Of a stretch of DNA of 64,000 nt, positions 16,782 through 26,106 are shown piece after piece (positions within the stretch are counted from its first letter, which is position 1; each line of letters begins with the position of its first letter). Where the stretch lies: NCBI GenBank assembly GCA_051251595.1, contig JBPOFA010000002.1, positions 434,001-498,000 on the forward strand. The letters run 5' to 3'. This stretch comes from NORP110 sp051251595 (GTDB lineage Bacteria > Pseudomonadota > Alphaproteobacteria > Rhodobacterales > Rhodobacteraceae). The position numbers and the translations under genes were made by a program. The notes under the pieces were generated by a model. That model made no database searches. It saw nothing but the letters and a program-made list of their open reading frames with translations, and was not told where the DNA came from.

Positions 16782-18095
16782 TTACGCGGCCGTCACTCGC
16801 CAAACCACGTTGCCAACATCGTCTGCAACCAACAGGCAATTGTCTGGTCCGATGGTAACGCCGACAGGGCGTCCATAGGAGACCTTCTCGTCAGGCGACA
16901 AAAAGCCCGAAAGAATGTCGCGCGGCGGACCACATGGTTTGCCATTTTCGAATGGTATGAAAATCACCTTGTATCCGCTCAGTGTGCTGCGGTTCCAAGA
17001 CCCATGCTGGCCCACGACCATCCCATCCGGAAAACCGGGCAAGGTGCCTTCGGGCATCCAGCAAAGTCCAAGCGATGCGGTATGCCCGCCCAGAGCATAG
17101 TCTGGCCGGATAGCTTTGGCGACCATCGCTTCGTCCTGTGGCACGCGATCGTCAACGGTTTGTCCCCAATAGCAATATGGCCAGCCATAAAAGCCGCCGT
17201 CTTGAACGGATGTCAGATAATCAGGTGGGACCTCGTCACCCAGACCATCGCGTTCGTTAACGACCGTCCACAGAACACCGGTTGTCGGCTCCCAGGCCGT
17301 TCCAACCGCATTGCGCAAACCCGACGCGAAAATCCGTGTCTCGCCCGACGCAATATCAAATTCGTGGATGGCTGCGCGGCCTTCTTCAATCTCCATGCCG
17401 TCGTCGGCAATGTTCGACTTTGAGCCGACACCCGCATAAATTTTCGTGTTATCTGGGCTGGCCAATAAACTGCGCGTCCAATGACCGCCCGGTTTGAAGT
17501 CGGCCAGTTTGGTGCCTTCGGCGGTTATTTGAGTTTGCCCGTCCGAATACGGGAACGAAACGAGCCCGTCTGTATTGCCAACATAAAATGTGCCATCCAC
17601 CAGAGCCATGCCGAAGGGATGGTACAGGTTTTCCAGAAAGGCCTCGCGAACCTCGCCCACGCCGTCCCCGTCAGAGTCCCGAAACAGTGAAATGCGATTG
17701 GCACTGACGCCAACAGCTTTCGCTCGCTTCATCGTGCTGAAGATCGCAAAATCGAATGGCGTTTTAGGTGTATCCCAGGGAAGACCAAGCGCTTCCGCCA
17801 CCAGGACGTCGTCATTTGGCAGGACATAAATCCAACGCGGATGCAACAAATCACGCGCAAATGCGTTGACCTGAAGCCCCTCGGCAGCTGTAGGAGTGTG
17901 ATCCCCTTCCCATCCTTTTGCAGTTGGCATTTTAAGCGTCGGGATGCCCTGTGCTTTGGCGTCGGGAATATCCGGCGCCCCGCCCAAAGCAGGCGGATCG
18001 GTTTCCTTGCCCCATCTGCGCATCAGAATCATCCCAGCGCCGATTAGTGCGACCAGTCTAGAAAATGCGTCGGTAATGCCCATTCTTCTCACCAT
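16782..18095 (-). CDS. PQQ-dependent sugar (sorbosone/glucose) dehydrogenase-like protein
   Basis: A 437-residue protein of the soluble glucose/sorbosone dehydrogenase beta-propeller family. It begins with a hydrophobic signal-anchor (about residues 12-26), so it is likely exported or membrane-tethered in the periplasm. Family hallmarks are LHPRWIYVLPNDDVLVAEA, RISLFRDSDGDGVGEV, LYHPFGMALVDGTFYVGNT, GLRNAVGTAWEP and FYGWPYCYWG, ending GQHGSWNRSTLSGYKV. The reaction would be oxidation of a sugar at the membrane with PQQ. It faces the NitT/TauT transporter tail to tail, so no operon link is implied. Confidence 0.82.
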   Translation of the reverse strand: MVRRMGITDAFSRLVALIGAGMILMRRWGKETDPPALGGAPDIPDAKAQGIPTLKMPTAKGWEGDHTPTAAEGLQVNAFARDLLHPRWIYVLPNDDVLVAEALGLPWDTPKTPFDFAIFSTMKRAKAVGVSANRISLFRDSDGDGVGEVREAFLENLYHPFGMALVDGTFYVGNTDGLVSFPYSDGQTQITAEGTKLADFKPGGHWTRSLLASPDNTKIYAGVGSKSNIADDGMEIEEGRAAIHEFDIASGETRIFASGLRNAVGTAWEPTTGVLWTVVNERDGLGDEVPPDYLTSVQDGGFYGWPYCYWGQTVDDRVPQDEAMVAKAIRPDYALGGHTASLGLCWMPEGTLPGFPDGMVVGQHGSWNRSTLSGYKVIFIPFENGKPCGPPRDILSGFLSPDEKVSYGRPVGVTIGPDNCLLVADDVGNVVWRVTAA

Positions 18096-18151
18096 TTTTT
18101 CGAGATACTACATCATATGAAGTGTCACTGAAACTGCTTTCGCAACCAGGT

Positions 18152-18543
18152 ATGTGTTCTGTCCGTCGTCAGGGTTTTTGGCATCATTTGCGGCTTAAAC
18201 TAAGAGAGAGTTCGGCTCATCTGGTTGATTCCATTATGCGGCGCGTTGGTTGTGATGCAAGCGTCGCGCTTCGAGTGTCTTTCGTTTGCCCCTTTCCCTT
18301 TGCTGCAAAATGGCTTTGTCACGTCCGAAGTAGACATCAGCGGGTGTGACGTTGTTTAGGCTTTCGTGGTAACGTTGGTGGTTGCAGTGATCGACGAAGG
18401 CATCAATCTGGGCTTCGAGATCACCGGGCAGGAAGCAGTTCTCCAGCAAGACACGGTTTTTCAAGGTCTGATGCCACCGCTCTATCTTACCTTGGGTTTG
18501 CGGGTGGTGCGGTGCCCCGCGCGAGTGCTTCATGCCCTTGTCT
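18152..18543 (-). pseudogene. IS3-family transposase orfB, C-terminal fragment
   Basis: The frame ending at 18234 encodes an IS3-type integrase C-terminus: MKHSRGAPHHPQTQGKIERW, YHESLNNVTPADVYFGR and RRLHHNQRAA. The catalytic region and N-terminus are missing. The 18152 side carries GACGGACAGAACA, resembling the degenerate terminal repeat of this IS group. An IS6-type element is inserted at 18544, cutting orfB at the codon just before MKHSRG. Not functional. Confidence 0.8.
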
Positions 18544-19258
18544 GGTGCTGTCAGACGAATGCGAACCAGTCTCAGTTCTCCGGCAACCTCAACCTGTTAG
18601 GCTGCGCAGAGACCGCGCCACTCGGTCAGAGCAGCGGCGCGGTTCAGCTTGAAATTCGATCGGTTGTAGAGATGGCGCTCTTGGTTGAAATGGTTGTGAA
18701 CGGAAGCGTGGACGGAGGCAAATTTTTGCAAGCTTCGCATGCGTCGAATGCCCAGCATAGCCCGTTCTCGCCTTCGAAATGGCTGATGTGAATTCTCAGC
18801 CCTGTTGTTTTGCCAGCGGCCGGATTCTTGCCGATCAGCGTTGCCGGTCTCCTTCATCGCTGCGCCGTATGATCGGAGTTTGTCAGTCACCAAGATATGT
18901 GGTCGACCGTGGCCTCATTGTTTTCTGGAAGAATTTCAGGGTTGCCTCGCGTTCCCGTGGCTTCGTGACAAAGCTTTCCAGAACCTCGCCTTCATGATCA
19001 ACGGCACGCCAAAGCTAATGCTGCTCGCCATTGATCTACACGAAGACCTCGTCCAAATGCCATTGCCAGTTCGAGTATGCACGCATCCGGCTGACCCGGT
19101 TTCGCCGGATCTCAGTAGCAAACATCGGGCCAAATCTATTCCACCAGTACCGCACCGTTTCGTGACTGATGTCGATGCCGCGCTCGTGCAAAAGATCCTC
19201 AACATTCCGCAGCGAGAGTGGAAAATACGTCCTTCGACCCTTGAGCCTTGGTGTTAGT
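18544..19258 (-). pseudogene. IS6-family transposase pseudogene inside the IS3 remnant
   Basis: Left end GGTGCTGTCAGA (18544-18555) matches the end of the intact IS6-type element at 27819. On the minus strand the transposase is recognisable in pieces: LRNVEDLLHERGIDISHETV, WQWHLDEVFV then a stop, LWRAVDHEGEVLESFVTK, and in another frame TDKLRSYGAAMKETGNADRQ and NRAENSHQPFRRRERAMLG. There are at least two in-frame stops and frameshifts, and the N-terminal about 25 residues are lost near 19258. It is a decayed copy. Confidence 0.8.
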
Positions 19259-19590
19259 CACTCTCGTGACACTTTTGGGGCTTTCACCGAGAAAGAGGTT
19301 GGAGTCCGAACAAAAGTCAGAACAAAGTACTACAACATTGTCCGCGTCTCAACTGTACTCGCGCTGAGCAGCGAAAGTGCAGTTTGGATTTGACTTCATA
19401 GCCTCCCCATCATTGCAGACACTTGGCGCAAGCACCCCCGAACCAACAGATTAGTCAGCATCCTTAGCGTCTTCAGTAGGAAATAATTGATTGACTAAGC
19501 AAAGTTTATGAAGTGCCATGGAGCAAGTTGGCCATAATTGCTGAAAAAAATTTGACACTTAGCCAGCGACATAGACTTATTGGAGGTCAT
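19259..19590. other. intergenic region before the Fe3+/phosphonate-type transporter
   Basis: About 330 AT-richer bases with no gene on either strand. It follows the broken IS and precedes a strong ribosome site (GGAGG at 19581-19585), so it should contain the promoter of the transporter operon. I see no terminator or obvious operator. Confidence 0.4.
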
Positions 19591-20574
19591 ATGAAAAATG
19601 AACTAAAAGTTCTATCAATCGTTTCTGCGCTCACAATCAGCGCAGGCATGGCAACTGCCGAAGGCAGCGTGACGGTCTACACGGCAGTACCACAAAATTT
19701 TATCGATGCGCTTGTGCCAATGTTTGAACAAAAGACCGGTACCTCGGTTGAGATCATCAAGGCAGGGTCGGGCGAACTACTTAATCGTCTCACAGCAGAG
19801 GCCGGCGCCCCCATGGCAGACGTGCTGTGGAGCGTTGACGGCACCGTCATCGACTTCAATCCAAGCCTGTTCGAGGCATATTCTGCAGCAGGCTCTGACA
19901 TGCTCGCAGAGGGTATGAAGCAAAGCGAAATGTGGTCGCCCTTTACCGCCGTCGTCATGGTCCTAATCGTCAATGAAGGCGAACTTGATGGCAAACCGGC
20001 CCCCGATAGCTGGGCAGCCCTCGCGGATCCAATGTACAACGACATGGTTTCATCTGCGCGCGCAGAAGCCTCCGGGTCCGCTTACATTCAACTGGCCACT
20101 GTACTGCAGGCGTTTGAAGATGAAGCAGCAGGCTGGGGCATCTACGAAGGCTTGTTGTCGAACTTCGTGCTCTCTGACAGTTCTGGCGCCGTACCACGAT
20201 TTGTTAACGACGGCGAATTGGCCGTTGGGGTTACGCTTGAGGACGCCGCGCTGCGCTACGTCGAAGGTGGTGGGCCAGTTGAAATAATCTATCCGTCCGA
20301 AGGTACGGCCATTGCGCCTGACGCGATGGCGCTTGTCTCGGGTGCTCCAAATGAGGACAACGCTAAAGCATTCCTGGACTTTATGATGTCGCAAGAGGCG
20401 CAAGTCGTTGTTGCTGAACAGGGCCGACGACCTGTGCGATCGGATGTCGAGTCAAATCCAGCACTGCTGCCTTTGGCTGAGGTCAACTCAGTTGGCTACG
20501 ACAGCGCCTGGGCTGCAGAAAACCGTGCGCGCCTGGTTGAAGCATGGCAAGATATGGTGCTTGACGTTCAGTGA
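19591..20574 (+). CDS. ABC transporter substrate-binding protein, Fe3+/2-aminoethylphosphonate/sugar-phosphate type
   Basis: A 327-residue periplasmic binding protein with a Sec signal peptide of about 23 residues (MATAEG). The mature start SVTVYTAVPQNFIDALVP and the motif PMADVLWSVDG belong to the iron/phosphonate/thiamine cluster of binding proteins (FbpA, PhnS, AfuA). I do not see the paired tyrosines that hold Fe3+ in FbpA; SSARAEASGSAY and the C-terminal EQGRRPVRSDV suggest an anionic organic ligand, as in PhnS or AfuA. The start at 19591 has GGAGG five bases upstream. It leads an operon with ATPase, fused permease and a PP2C-type phosphatase. Confidence 0.8.
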   Translation: MKNELKVLSIVSALTISAGMATAEGSVTVYTAVPQNFIDALVPMFEQKTGTSVEIIKAGSGELLNRLTAEAGAPMADVLWSVDGTVIDFNPSLFEAYSAAGSDMLAEGMKQSEMWSPFTAVVMVLIVNEGELDGKPAPDSWAALADPMYNDMVSSARAEASGSAYIQLATVLQAFEDEAAGWGIYEGLLSNFVLSDSSGAVPRFVNDGELAVGVTLEDAALRYVEGGGPVEIIYPSEGTAIAPDAMALVSGAPNEDNAKAFLDFMMSQEAQVVVAEQGRRPVRSDVESNPALLPLAEVNSVGYDSAWAAENRARLVEAWQDMVLDVQ

Positions 20575-20633
20575 TGCAATCTGCCGGGCGTAAAAAATTG
20601 CGCCCGGCCTCCTCATACTTGCAGGTGAGCTGA

Positions 20634-21716
20634 ATGGCTTCTGTTGAGATTACTGGCCTGCGCAAGCTCTACGGCGAAGTCGTGGCCCTGTCTGACATCA
20701 ATATTTCCATCCCCTCGGGTTCCTTTTTTACGCTTCTTGGCCCTTCCGGCTGTGGAAAAACCACGCTTCTTCGCACGATTGCCGGGTTTCATGATCAAAA
20801 CGCGGGTCGGATTGCGGTCGATGGACAATCCATCGAAGGCCTGCCTGCACATAGACGCGACGTCGGCATGGTCTTCCAGGACTACGCGATTTTCCCGCAC
20901 ATCAATGTGCGCGACAACGTGGCTTTCGGACTAAGACAACGCAAAGTCTCGACGGCAGAGATCACCAAACGCGTCAACGATGTGCTTGAAGTCGTGCAAC
21001 TCGGTGCCTTCGCTGAACGGATGCCGCATGAACTCTCCGGCGGGCAACAACAGCGAGTGGGTCTCGCACGGGCCATCGTCATTCGGCCCAAGGTCTTATT
21101 GATGGACGAACCCTTATCCAACCTTGACGCGCGTTTACGGGTGGACTTGCGGGCAGAACTTCGCCGAATCCAACGAGATCTGGGCATCACAACTGTATAC
21201 GTCACTCATGACCAAGAAGAAGCGCTGGCAATGTCCGATACCGTCTGCGTGATGTATCAAGGCGTAATCCAACAGGCAGCAAGCCCACTCGACATTTACC
21301 TCCATCCGACCAACAAGTTCGTCGCAACCTTTGTGGGAGCGAACAACTTCTTGTCGCTCACCCGAACTGGTGGACAGCTTGCACTCTGCTCCGGTGGTGC
21401 GCCAATCTTGGACATAAGCGACGCGAAACATGACATCGTCGCCGGCATCCGCCCCGAAACTCTAACCGTCAAGCCCGACGCGGTGGCACCCGCAGCGGAT
21501 GAGGTTGCTATCGCCGCAAAGCTATCTGACGTCAGCTTCGTCGGTCGCGAGATGGAAGTAATCGCAATCACCGATTACGGCGAGACGCTGAAATCTCTCG
21601 CCCGACCCAACCCTGATATCATCAAGCTGGCGCAAGGCAGCACCGTCACACTATTGGTGAAACGCAGCGACCTCGCCTTTTTCGAAGACAGCGATGCAGG
21701 CGGTCGCATCGCATGA
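20634..21716 (+). CDS. ABC transporter ATP-binding protein (AfuC/PhnT/PotA-like)
   Basis: A 360-residue ATPase with Walker A GPSGCGKTT (residues 36-44), Q-loop FQDYAIFPH (81-89), signature LSGGQQQR (134-141), Walker B VLLMDEP (154-160) and a histidine switch in YVTHDQEEA. A C-terminal TOBE-type regulatory domain follows from about residue 235 (VGANNFLSL, VAGIRPETL). The architecture is that of iron, phosphonate, spermidine and sugar importers. It lies 59 bases after the binding protein and overlaps the permease gene by four bases. Confidence 0.9.
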   Translation: MASVEITGLRKLYGEVVALSDINISIPSGSFFTLLGPSGCGKTTLLRTIAGFHDQNAGRIAVDGQSIEGLPAHRRDVGMVFQDYAIFPHINVRDNVAFGLRQRKVSTAEITKRVNDVLEVVQLGAFAERMPHELSGGQQQRVGLARAIVIRPKVLLMDEPLSNLDARLRVDLRAELRRIQRDLGITTVYVTHDQEEALAMSDTVCVMYQGVIQQAASPLDIYLHPTNKFVATFVGANNFLSLTRTGGQLALCSGGAPILDISDAKHDIVAGIRPETLTVKPDAVAPAADEVAIAAKLSDVSFVGREMEVIAITDYGETLKSLARPNPDIIKLAQGSTVTLLVKRSDLAFFEDSDAGGRIA

Positions 21717-23368
21717 CCAGCATACTGCGCAGGTACGATTTCTGGACGGTCGTCACCGGTGTCATTCTTGCTGTCCTTGTTTTGCTATTGTTGTTCCCCA
21801 TTGTACGCGTCCTCATGTTGTCATTCGTTGATGCGGATACGCAGAAATGGACGCTTGGAAATTACGTCGAGGTGTTTACACGCAACTATTACCTCAAGGG
21901 TTTGAAAAACACTTTATTTGTGGGGGTCCTCGGGACATTGGGCGCGTGCCTACTTGGTATCCCACTTGCCTTTTTCACAGCGCGCTTTCATCTCTGGGGG
22001 CGCGCGTGGATCTCAACGCTGGCAATTCTCGTCTTGGTCGCGCCGCCCTTTATCGGGGCCTACGCGTGGATCATGATGCTGGGATCCAATGGCTTCATCA
22101 CCAATTTTTTTGAAGCTGTCGGGATAGACACACCGACAATCTACGGCGCGCACGGCATCATCCTTGTTTTCACGCTCAAGTTTTTCCCATTCGTCTTTCT
22201 GATGACGCAAACGGCACTGATGGCCGTCAACAAATCCTTCGAAGACGCTGCCGAAAACCTCGGCTGCACGCCATGGCAACGCTTCACCAAAGTCACATTG
22301 CCCTTGGTTTTTCCGGCGATAAGCACCGGCGCGATCATCTGTTTTGTGTTGTCTATCGCGGATTTTGGCACACCCGCCATCCTCGGGCGTGGCTTTCGAA
22401 CACTTTCCACAATTGCTTTTTCGGCATATCGGTCCGAACTTGGCGGACTGCCAACAATGGCGGTGACCGTATCAATGATCATGATTGTCATCTCGATGCT
22501 GGCACTGTTGGCACAACGGCGCATTCTGGCAAAGCGACGCTATGCCAGCAGTCTCACAAACTTGCCCGTGAAAGTAAATCTTACCGGATGGAGCAATTTC
22601 GCCGTGCACAGCTTTTGCCACGGTGTCGTCCTGATCGCGATGCTGCCCACCCTAGTCGTTGTCTATACGTCATTCCTCAAGACCAATGGCCCAGTCTTCG
22701 TCGGCGGGTATGGGCTGGAAAGCTATGGGCGTATTTTGCGTACTGCTCCCGAGGCAATTACCAACAGCTTTGTCTTTGCTATTGCAGCCGTCATCCTGAT
22801 CACGACGTTTTCGGCCCTGATCAGCTATGTTATTGTCCGGCGCGATACCGCAGCATCCGGCACAATCGACTTTTTGATGATGGTCCCCTACCTTATCCCT
22901 GGAGTGGTAATGGCCATCGGCTTTGTCACAACCTTTCGGACAGGATTTATGAGCGGGGCGAGCGCGGCTTGGCTGCTGATCCTGCTCTACTTCATACGGC
23001 GCTTGCCCTACGGTGTCCGCTCAACCACATCCAGCTTACGGCAAATAAAACCCTCTATGGAAGAAGCCGCCATTAACCTCGGTGCCCCCCCCCTCCACGC
23101 ATTCCTCAAGATCACGATTCCGTTGATCTTTCCGGGGCTTATCGTCGGCTCCCTTATGGGTTTCATCACCGCCATTAACGAGTTATCCGGGACTCTGATC
23201 CTCTATGATTCGGGCACCATTACCATGCCAGTTTCAATCTATCTGGCAGTATTGGACGGGGAATTCGGGCTCGCGGCGGCTCTGTCTACAGTATTGCTGC
23301 TTTGTACGGGCATCTGCGTATACTTGGTCTTCCGGTTCACTGAAAACCGCGACAGCGCGTTTCTCTGA
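21713..23368 (+). CDS. fused two-domain ABC transporter permease (FbpB/PhnUV-like)
   Basis: A 551-residue permease with about twelve membrane helices in two homologous halves. Each half has an EAA loop: KSFEDAAENLGCTPWQRF (about residues 173-190) and KPSMEEAAINLGAPPLHAF (about 446-464). One chain therefore supplies both membrane domains, as in FbpB, AfuB and fused phosphonate permeases. It starts in an ATGA overlap with the ATPase and is followed after eight bases by the phosphatase gene, so the four genes form a single unit. Confidence 0.9.
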   Translation: MTSILRRYDFWTVVTGVILAVLVLLLLFPIVRVLMLSFVDADTQKWTLGNYVEVFTRNYYLKGLKNTLFVGVLGTLGACLLGIPLAFFTARFHLWGRAWISTLAILVLVAPPFIGAYAWIMMLGSNGFITNFFEAVGIDTPTIYGAHGIILVFTLKFFPFVFLMTQTALMAVNKSFEDAAENLGCTPWQRFTKVTLPLVFPAISTGAIICFVLSIADFGTPAILGRGFRTLSTIAFSAYRSELGGLPTMAVTVSMIMIVISMLALLAQRRILAKRRYASSLTNLPVKVNLTGWSNFAVHSFCHGVVLIAMLPTLVVVYTSFLKTNGPVFVGGYGLESYGRILRTAPEAITNSFVFAIAAVILITTFSALISYVIVRRDTAASGTIDFLMMVPYLIPGVVMAIGFVTTFRTGFMSGASAAWLLILLYFIRRLPYGVRSTTSSLRQIKPSMEEAAINLGAPPLHAFLKITIPLIFPGLIVGSLMGFITAINELSGTLILYDSGTITMPVSIYLAVLDGEFGLAAALSTVLLLCTGICVYLVFRFTENRDSAFL

Positions 23369-23376
23369 GGATCAAG

Positions 23377-24327
23377 ATGCAGTTTGAGCTCTTTAACAGA
23401 TCGAAATACCGCGACGGTTCAGCACCGGGTGATGACGTTCCCCTCGCTGTGCCAGGCGTTGTTTTTGGCGTCTTTGATGGGGCGACAGACCCTCTTGGTA
23501 CCGTTGTCGATGGCACTGCAGCCGGACGATTGGCCGCTATGACGGTCGCAGCCGAAATGACAGCAATCGCGCTCGATCCAGTGGCCCGCAATGCAGCCGG
23601 CGACCAAATCATTGACCGCCTTTCGTCCGCCCTGCGGGCCCGAACCGCCCCGCTAGGCTTGCAAATTCCGCCCTCAACAACCATCGCTGTAGCAATGGAC
23701 TGCGGTCAAACTTGGCGCTTTTTATTGCTCGGAGACAGCGCCGTCCGTTTGAACGGCACTGAGATCCACCACCACGAAAAGATCATCGACGGCGTGTCGA
23801 CGGCGGCACGTGTCGCGCTCTTCAACACTTTCATCAGCCAGACCAGCAACCGCGACACAGTGGAGGCGATGGCCCGGCGCAGCATATTCCTTGGCCTTGG
23901 AACGGCCATTTCCGAAGGCGCGATAACGCAAGCGCGCGCCTCAGACATCGTCAAATTGGCCATCAACGCTGCACAACTTCACGCAGTCGCAGACATCGTG
24001 GAAACCTTTCTCATGGACGGCATCCAGAAACAGTTTACCTTTGGCAACGCGGTTGGTAGCCCGCTTTGTTTTGACACGATTAACGGCACTACACCTCAAG
24101 GCGGCGAACTTCAGGATTTTGTACGCAAGAAGGCGGACGTCACAAGCATCGAACTCTACACTGACGGTTATCCGTCCCCCCCCCCCGACATCTCAGTGGC
24201 AGCATGGGAAACCGCGTTCCACGCTGCGGAAGCGGCTGACTTCCATAAGATTGACCAATTCGCAACCGTGAAGGGGTCAACCAGCACCGAATTCTACGAC
24301 GACCGTAGTGTGATCGTTTTGACCTGA
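23377..24327 (+). CDS. PP2C-type (PPM) protein phosphatase linked to ABC transporter
   Basis: A 316-residue protein carrying all core PP2C motifs in order: VFGVFDGATD (metal aspartate 34), PSTTIAVAMD, LLLGDSAVRLNG (aspartate 120), ELYTDGYPSPP (aspartate 263) and FYDDRSVIVL (aspartates 308-309). It lacks the RS start motif of eukaryotic types but the metal ligands are present, so it should be a Mn/Mg-dependent phosphatase of the cytoplasm. No sensor or membrane domain is fused. A GAGGA ribosome site precedes it and it is eight bases downstream of the permease. It could dephosphorylate a regulator, the ATPase, or act on the imported phosphorylated solute; all are inference. Confidence 0.8.
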   Translation: MQFELFNRSKYRDGSAPGDDVPLAVPGVVFGVFDGATDPLGTVVDGTAAGRLAAMTVAAEMTAIALDPVARNAAGDQIIDRLSSALRARTAPLGLQIPPSTTIAVAMDCGQTWRFLLLGDSAVRLNGTEIHHHEKIIDGVSTAARVALFNTFISQTSNRDTVEAMARRSIFLGLGTAISEGAITQARASDIVKLAINAAQLHAVADIVETFLMDGIQKQFTFGNAVGSPLCFDTINGTTPQGGELQDFVRKKADVTSIELYTDGYPSPPPDISVAAWETAFHAAEAADFHKIDQFATVKGSTSTEFYDDRSVIVLT

Positions 24328-24609
24328 TATGCAGGCACTCCGCCACGCAATGAAGTCTTGGAATTTTACGCGTTCGTCTCGAAGGTCAAAAAAGTTGTTT
24401 TGGTGGACATTTCCTTGGACGGAAAACGACCAGGAACGTTCACGCTATTTTCGTGAACTTCCGGTGTCCCCCGCGAAACGGCTGCGGTTTTGGCGCGATA
24501 GTGTGAAGTGGTCCTGCTTTTTAGGACAGTTTTGCGAACAAGCTAGGTGACCGAACTGATCGATTGGGCTATAATAAGACCTGAACATACTCAGAAAAGG
24601 TACAAAAAA
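24328..24609. other. intergenic region with possible decayed mobile sequence
   Basis: No believable gene. A plus-strand frame at 24329-24550 has no ribosome site and no recognisable product. The stretch GTGGTCCTGCTTTTTAGGAC (24509-24528) can fold into a hairpin (GTCCTGC with loop and GGAC) and has the look of an IS end, but no transposase fragment is attached. Confidence 0.3.
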
Positions 24610-25068
24610 ATGAATATTCTTTTTAAGGGCATGATCTTAAGTTCGGCTTTCGTAGCGTTTAGTTCAACAGGGAGTTTCGCTGCGAATTGTGGAGTCGAAT
24701 TTCAACATGCCTACGAGTCTGGCGTTAGCGACGGCAGGGTCGATGGCGCAAATGGGTACAAACAGCGGGCCGAACGGCATCGCCCGCACTTGAACCGCGA
24801 TTCCGAAAGGGGCGGATGCTATGTCGAAGGTTACAGGATCGGGTACGGCAACGCGGCCGCTGATGCCGCGAAGAAGCCGACCCATGACAATGCGCCGACC
24901 GCCGGTTCGAACGAGCGAGCTTATTACGACGACGGTTGTATAGAAGGTACCCGCGACGCCCAGGCGAGTATGAGCAGCGTCTATGAAAGGTACGCAGACA
25001 TGTACGACTCGCGCTTCGAGCCATATTTCAAAATGGGTTACGAGGCGTGTTGGAAACACTACCGATAA
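24610..25068 (+). CDS. secreted protein of unknown function (152 residues)
   Basis: A small exported protein. The start at 24610 follows AAAAGG and gives a clear Sec signal peptide (MNILFKGMILSSAFVAFSST, cleavage after about residue 24 at SFA-AN). The mature part has four cysteines (ANCGVEF, GGCYVEG, DGCIEGT, EACWKHY) that could form two disulfides, and two similar segments: YESGVSDGRVDG early and YDDGCIEGTRDAQ late, suggesting an internal duplication of about 85 residues. Family not recognised. It lies alone between the transporter operon and an IS66-type fragment. Confidence 0.6.
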   Translation: MNILFKGMILSSAFVAFSSTGSFAANCGVEFQHAYESGVSDGRVDGANGYKQRAERHRPHLNRDSERGGCYVEGYRIGYGNAAADAAKKPTHDNAPTAGSNERAYYDDGCIEGTRDAQASMSSVYERYADMYDSRFEPYFKMGYEACWKHYR

Positions 25069-25513
25069 CTTTCAAGACTTTGGCATTAGTAGATTATCCG
25101 ATGCCGGTCAGATTATCGGCATCGGGAAGACATGGAAAAAACTTTGCAATGAAGCAAGTGATAAGATCATGGCGAAGCTTCGCGATACGGAATACTCAAC
25201 AAACCCAAAGACGAGCGGGACGTGCGTGTGACAATCAATTGCGAAGTCACGCGTGCGATGGCGACGGGCTCCATGGCGCGTTCGAGGGTGGTGTTGTCCA
25301 GTTCCAGGGTATGCGGGCTGTGACACTGGTTACCTTTGGCTTAAGAGCACGATTTGGTTTTTCAGGTGACACGCAGTTTGAAGTAAATCATTTTCCGCAC
25401 AGTTTCTCAGTCTGAAATTTTCCATTTGTACTTAAAACTTGCATCGCCGCGGTTTCTCGTAAATATTTCAAACCGTAAAATAGGGCTCAGAGAGCAAAAC
25501 GAGGGGTTTGGCA
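25069..25513. other. gene-free region with a small IS66-type remnant
   Basis: About 445 bases without an intact gene. The only recognisable coding trace is a short IS66-like transposase piece on the minus strand near 25240-25320, annotated separately. The direct pair CGATGCCGGTCAGATTATCGG followed by CATCG (25099-25124) forms a hairpin with its surroundings but has no T run. Confidence 0.4.
25240..25320 (-). pseudogene. IS66-family transposase fragment
   Basis: Read on the minus strand, this stretch encodes LELDNTTLERAMEPVAIAR, which resembles the conserved IS66 transposase motif around the last catalytic residues (EIDNNxVERAIRPxALGR). It is only about 25 codons long and not preceded by the rest of the gene, so it is a trace of an old insertion. 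Confidence 0.45.
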
Positions 25514-26026
25514 ATGGGTTTCACGAAATCGGTCAAGACCTGCCTGTCCAAGTATGTCGTGTTTTCGGGCCGCGCGCAGCGATCAGAGTATTGGTGGTTT
25601 GTTCTGTTCGTAATCCTGGTCAACGTCGGGTTGGCGGTACTCGGGGCGGTCCTTTTTGGCACTGATCCCGAAACGGGACAGGGATCGAACTTGCTGAACT
25701 CGGTTTTCCAACTGGCGATATTGCTTCCCCTGCTTGCCGCAGGGTGGCGTCGATTGCATGATACTGGCCGTCCCGGATGGTACCTTTTGCTTCCAATGGC
25801 CTTCAGCATCGCAATGATGTTCATGCTGCTGACCGGGGTTGCAGTTTTTTCAGCGCTCGAAACTGGCGTTGAAGACCCGGAGACATTGAGGGGACCAGCA
25901 GTCTTTTTTGGTGCAACCGGTTTGATGGCCATGTACGCGATTCAACTTGTGCTTTCTGTCTTGATGATCTGGTGGCTTTCGCGTCCTTCACAGGAAGGGA
26001 CAAACGAATATGGCGCACCTTCTTAG
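25514..26026 (+). CDS. DUF805 family membrane protein
   Basis: A 170-residue inner-membrane protein of the DUF805 family (E. coli YhaH-like). Hallmarks are the N-terminal VVFSGRAQRSEYWWFVLF and the loop AAGWRRLHDTGRPGWYLLLP, with four helices and a long region in between. The ATG at 25514 follows GAGGGG. The function of the family is not known. The next three genes, all encoding exported proteins, follow on the same strand, the first after 80 bases. Confidence 0.85.
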   Translation: MGFTKSVKTCLSKYVVFSGRAQRSEYWWFVLFVILVNVGLAVLGAVLFGTDPETGQGSNLLNSVFQLAILLPLLAAGWRRLHDTGRPGWYLLLPMAFSIAMMFMLLTGVAVFSALETGVEDPETLRGPAVFFGATGLMAMYAIQLVLSVLMIWWLSRPSQEGTNEYGAPS

Positions 26027-26106
26027 GAATGCATGACCACTCACTGGCGCCTCAATGCTTGAGAACGATAATTGCCTCTTCGTTGGTGGAACTCTGGGAG
26101 TTAAGA

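Noticed and set aside
23046..23120. Possible frameshift in the fused permease around CCCCCCCCTCC
   Set aside because: The frame continues through with an intact second EAA loop and full-length end, so no frameshift is needed.
24509..24545. Hairpin GTCCTGCTTTTTAGGAC as an IS end
   Set aside because: Looks like a terminal repeat but no transposase fragment, mate repeat or target duplication is visible nearby.
25972..26106. N-terminal extension of the 256-residue secreted protein
   Set aside because: It overlaps the DUF805 gene, has no ribosome site, and places the signal peptide internally.
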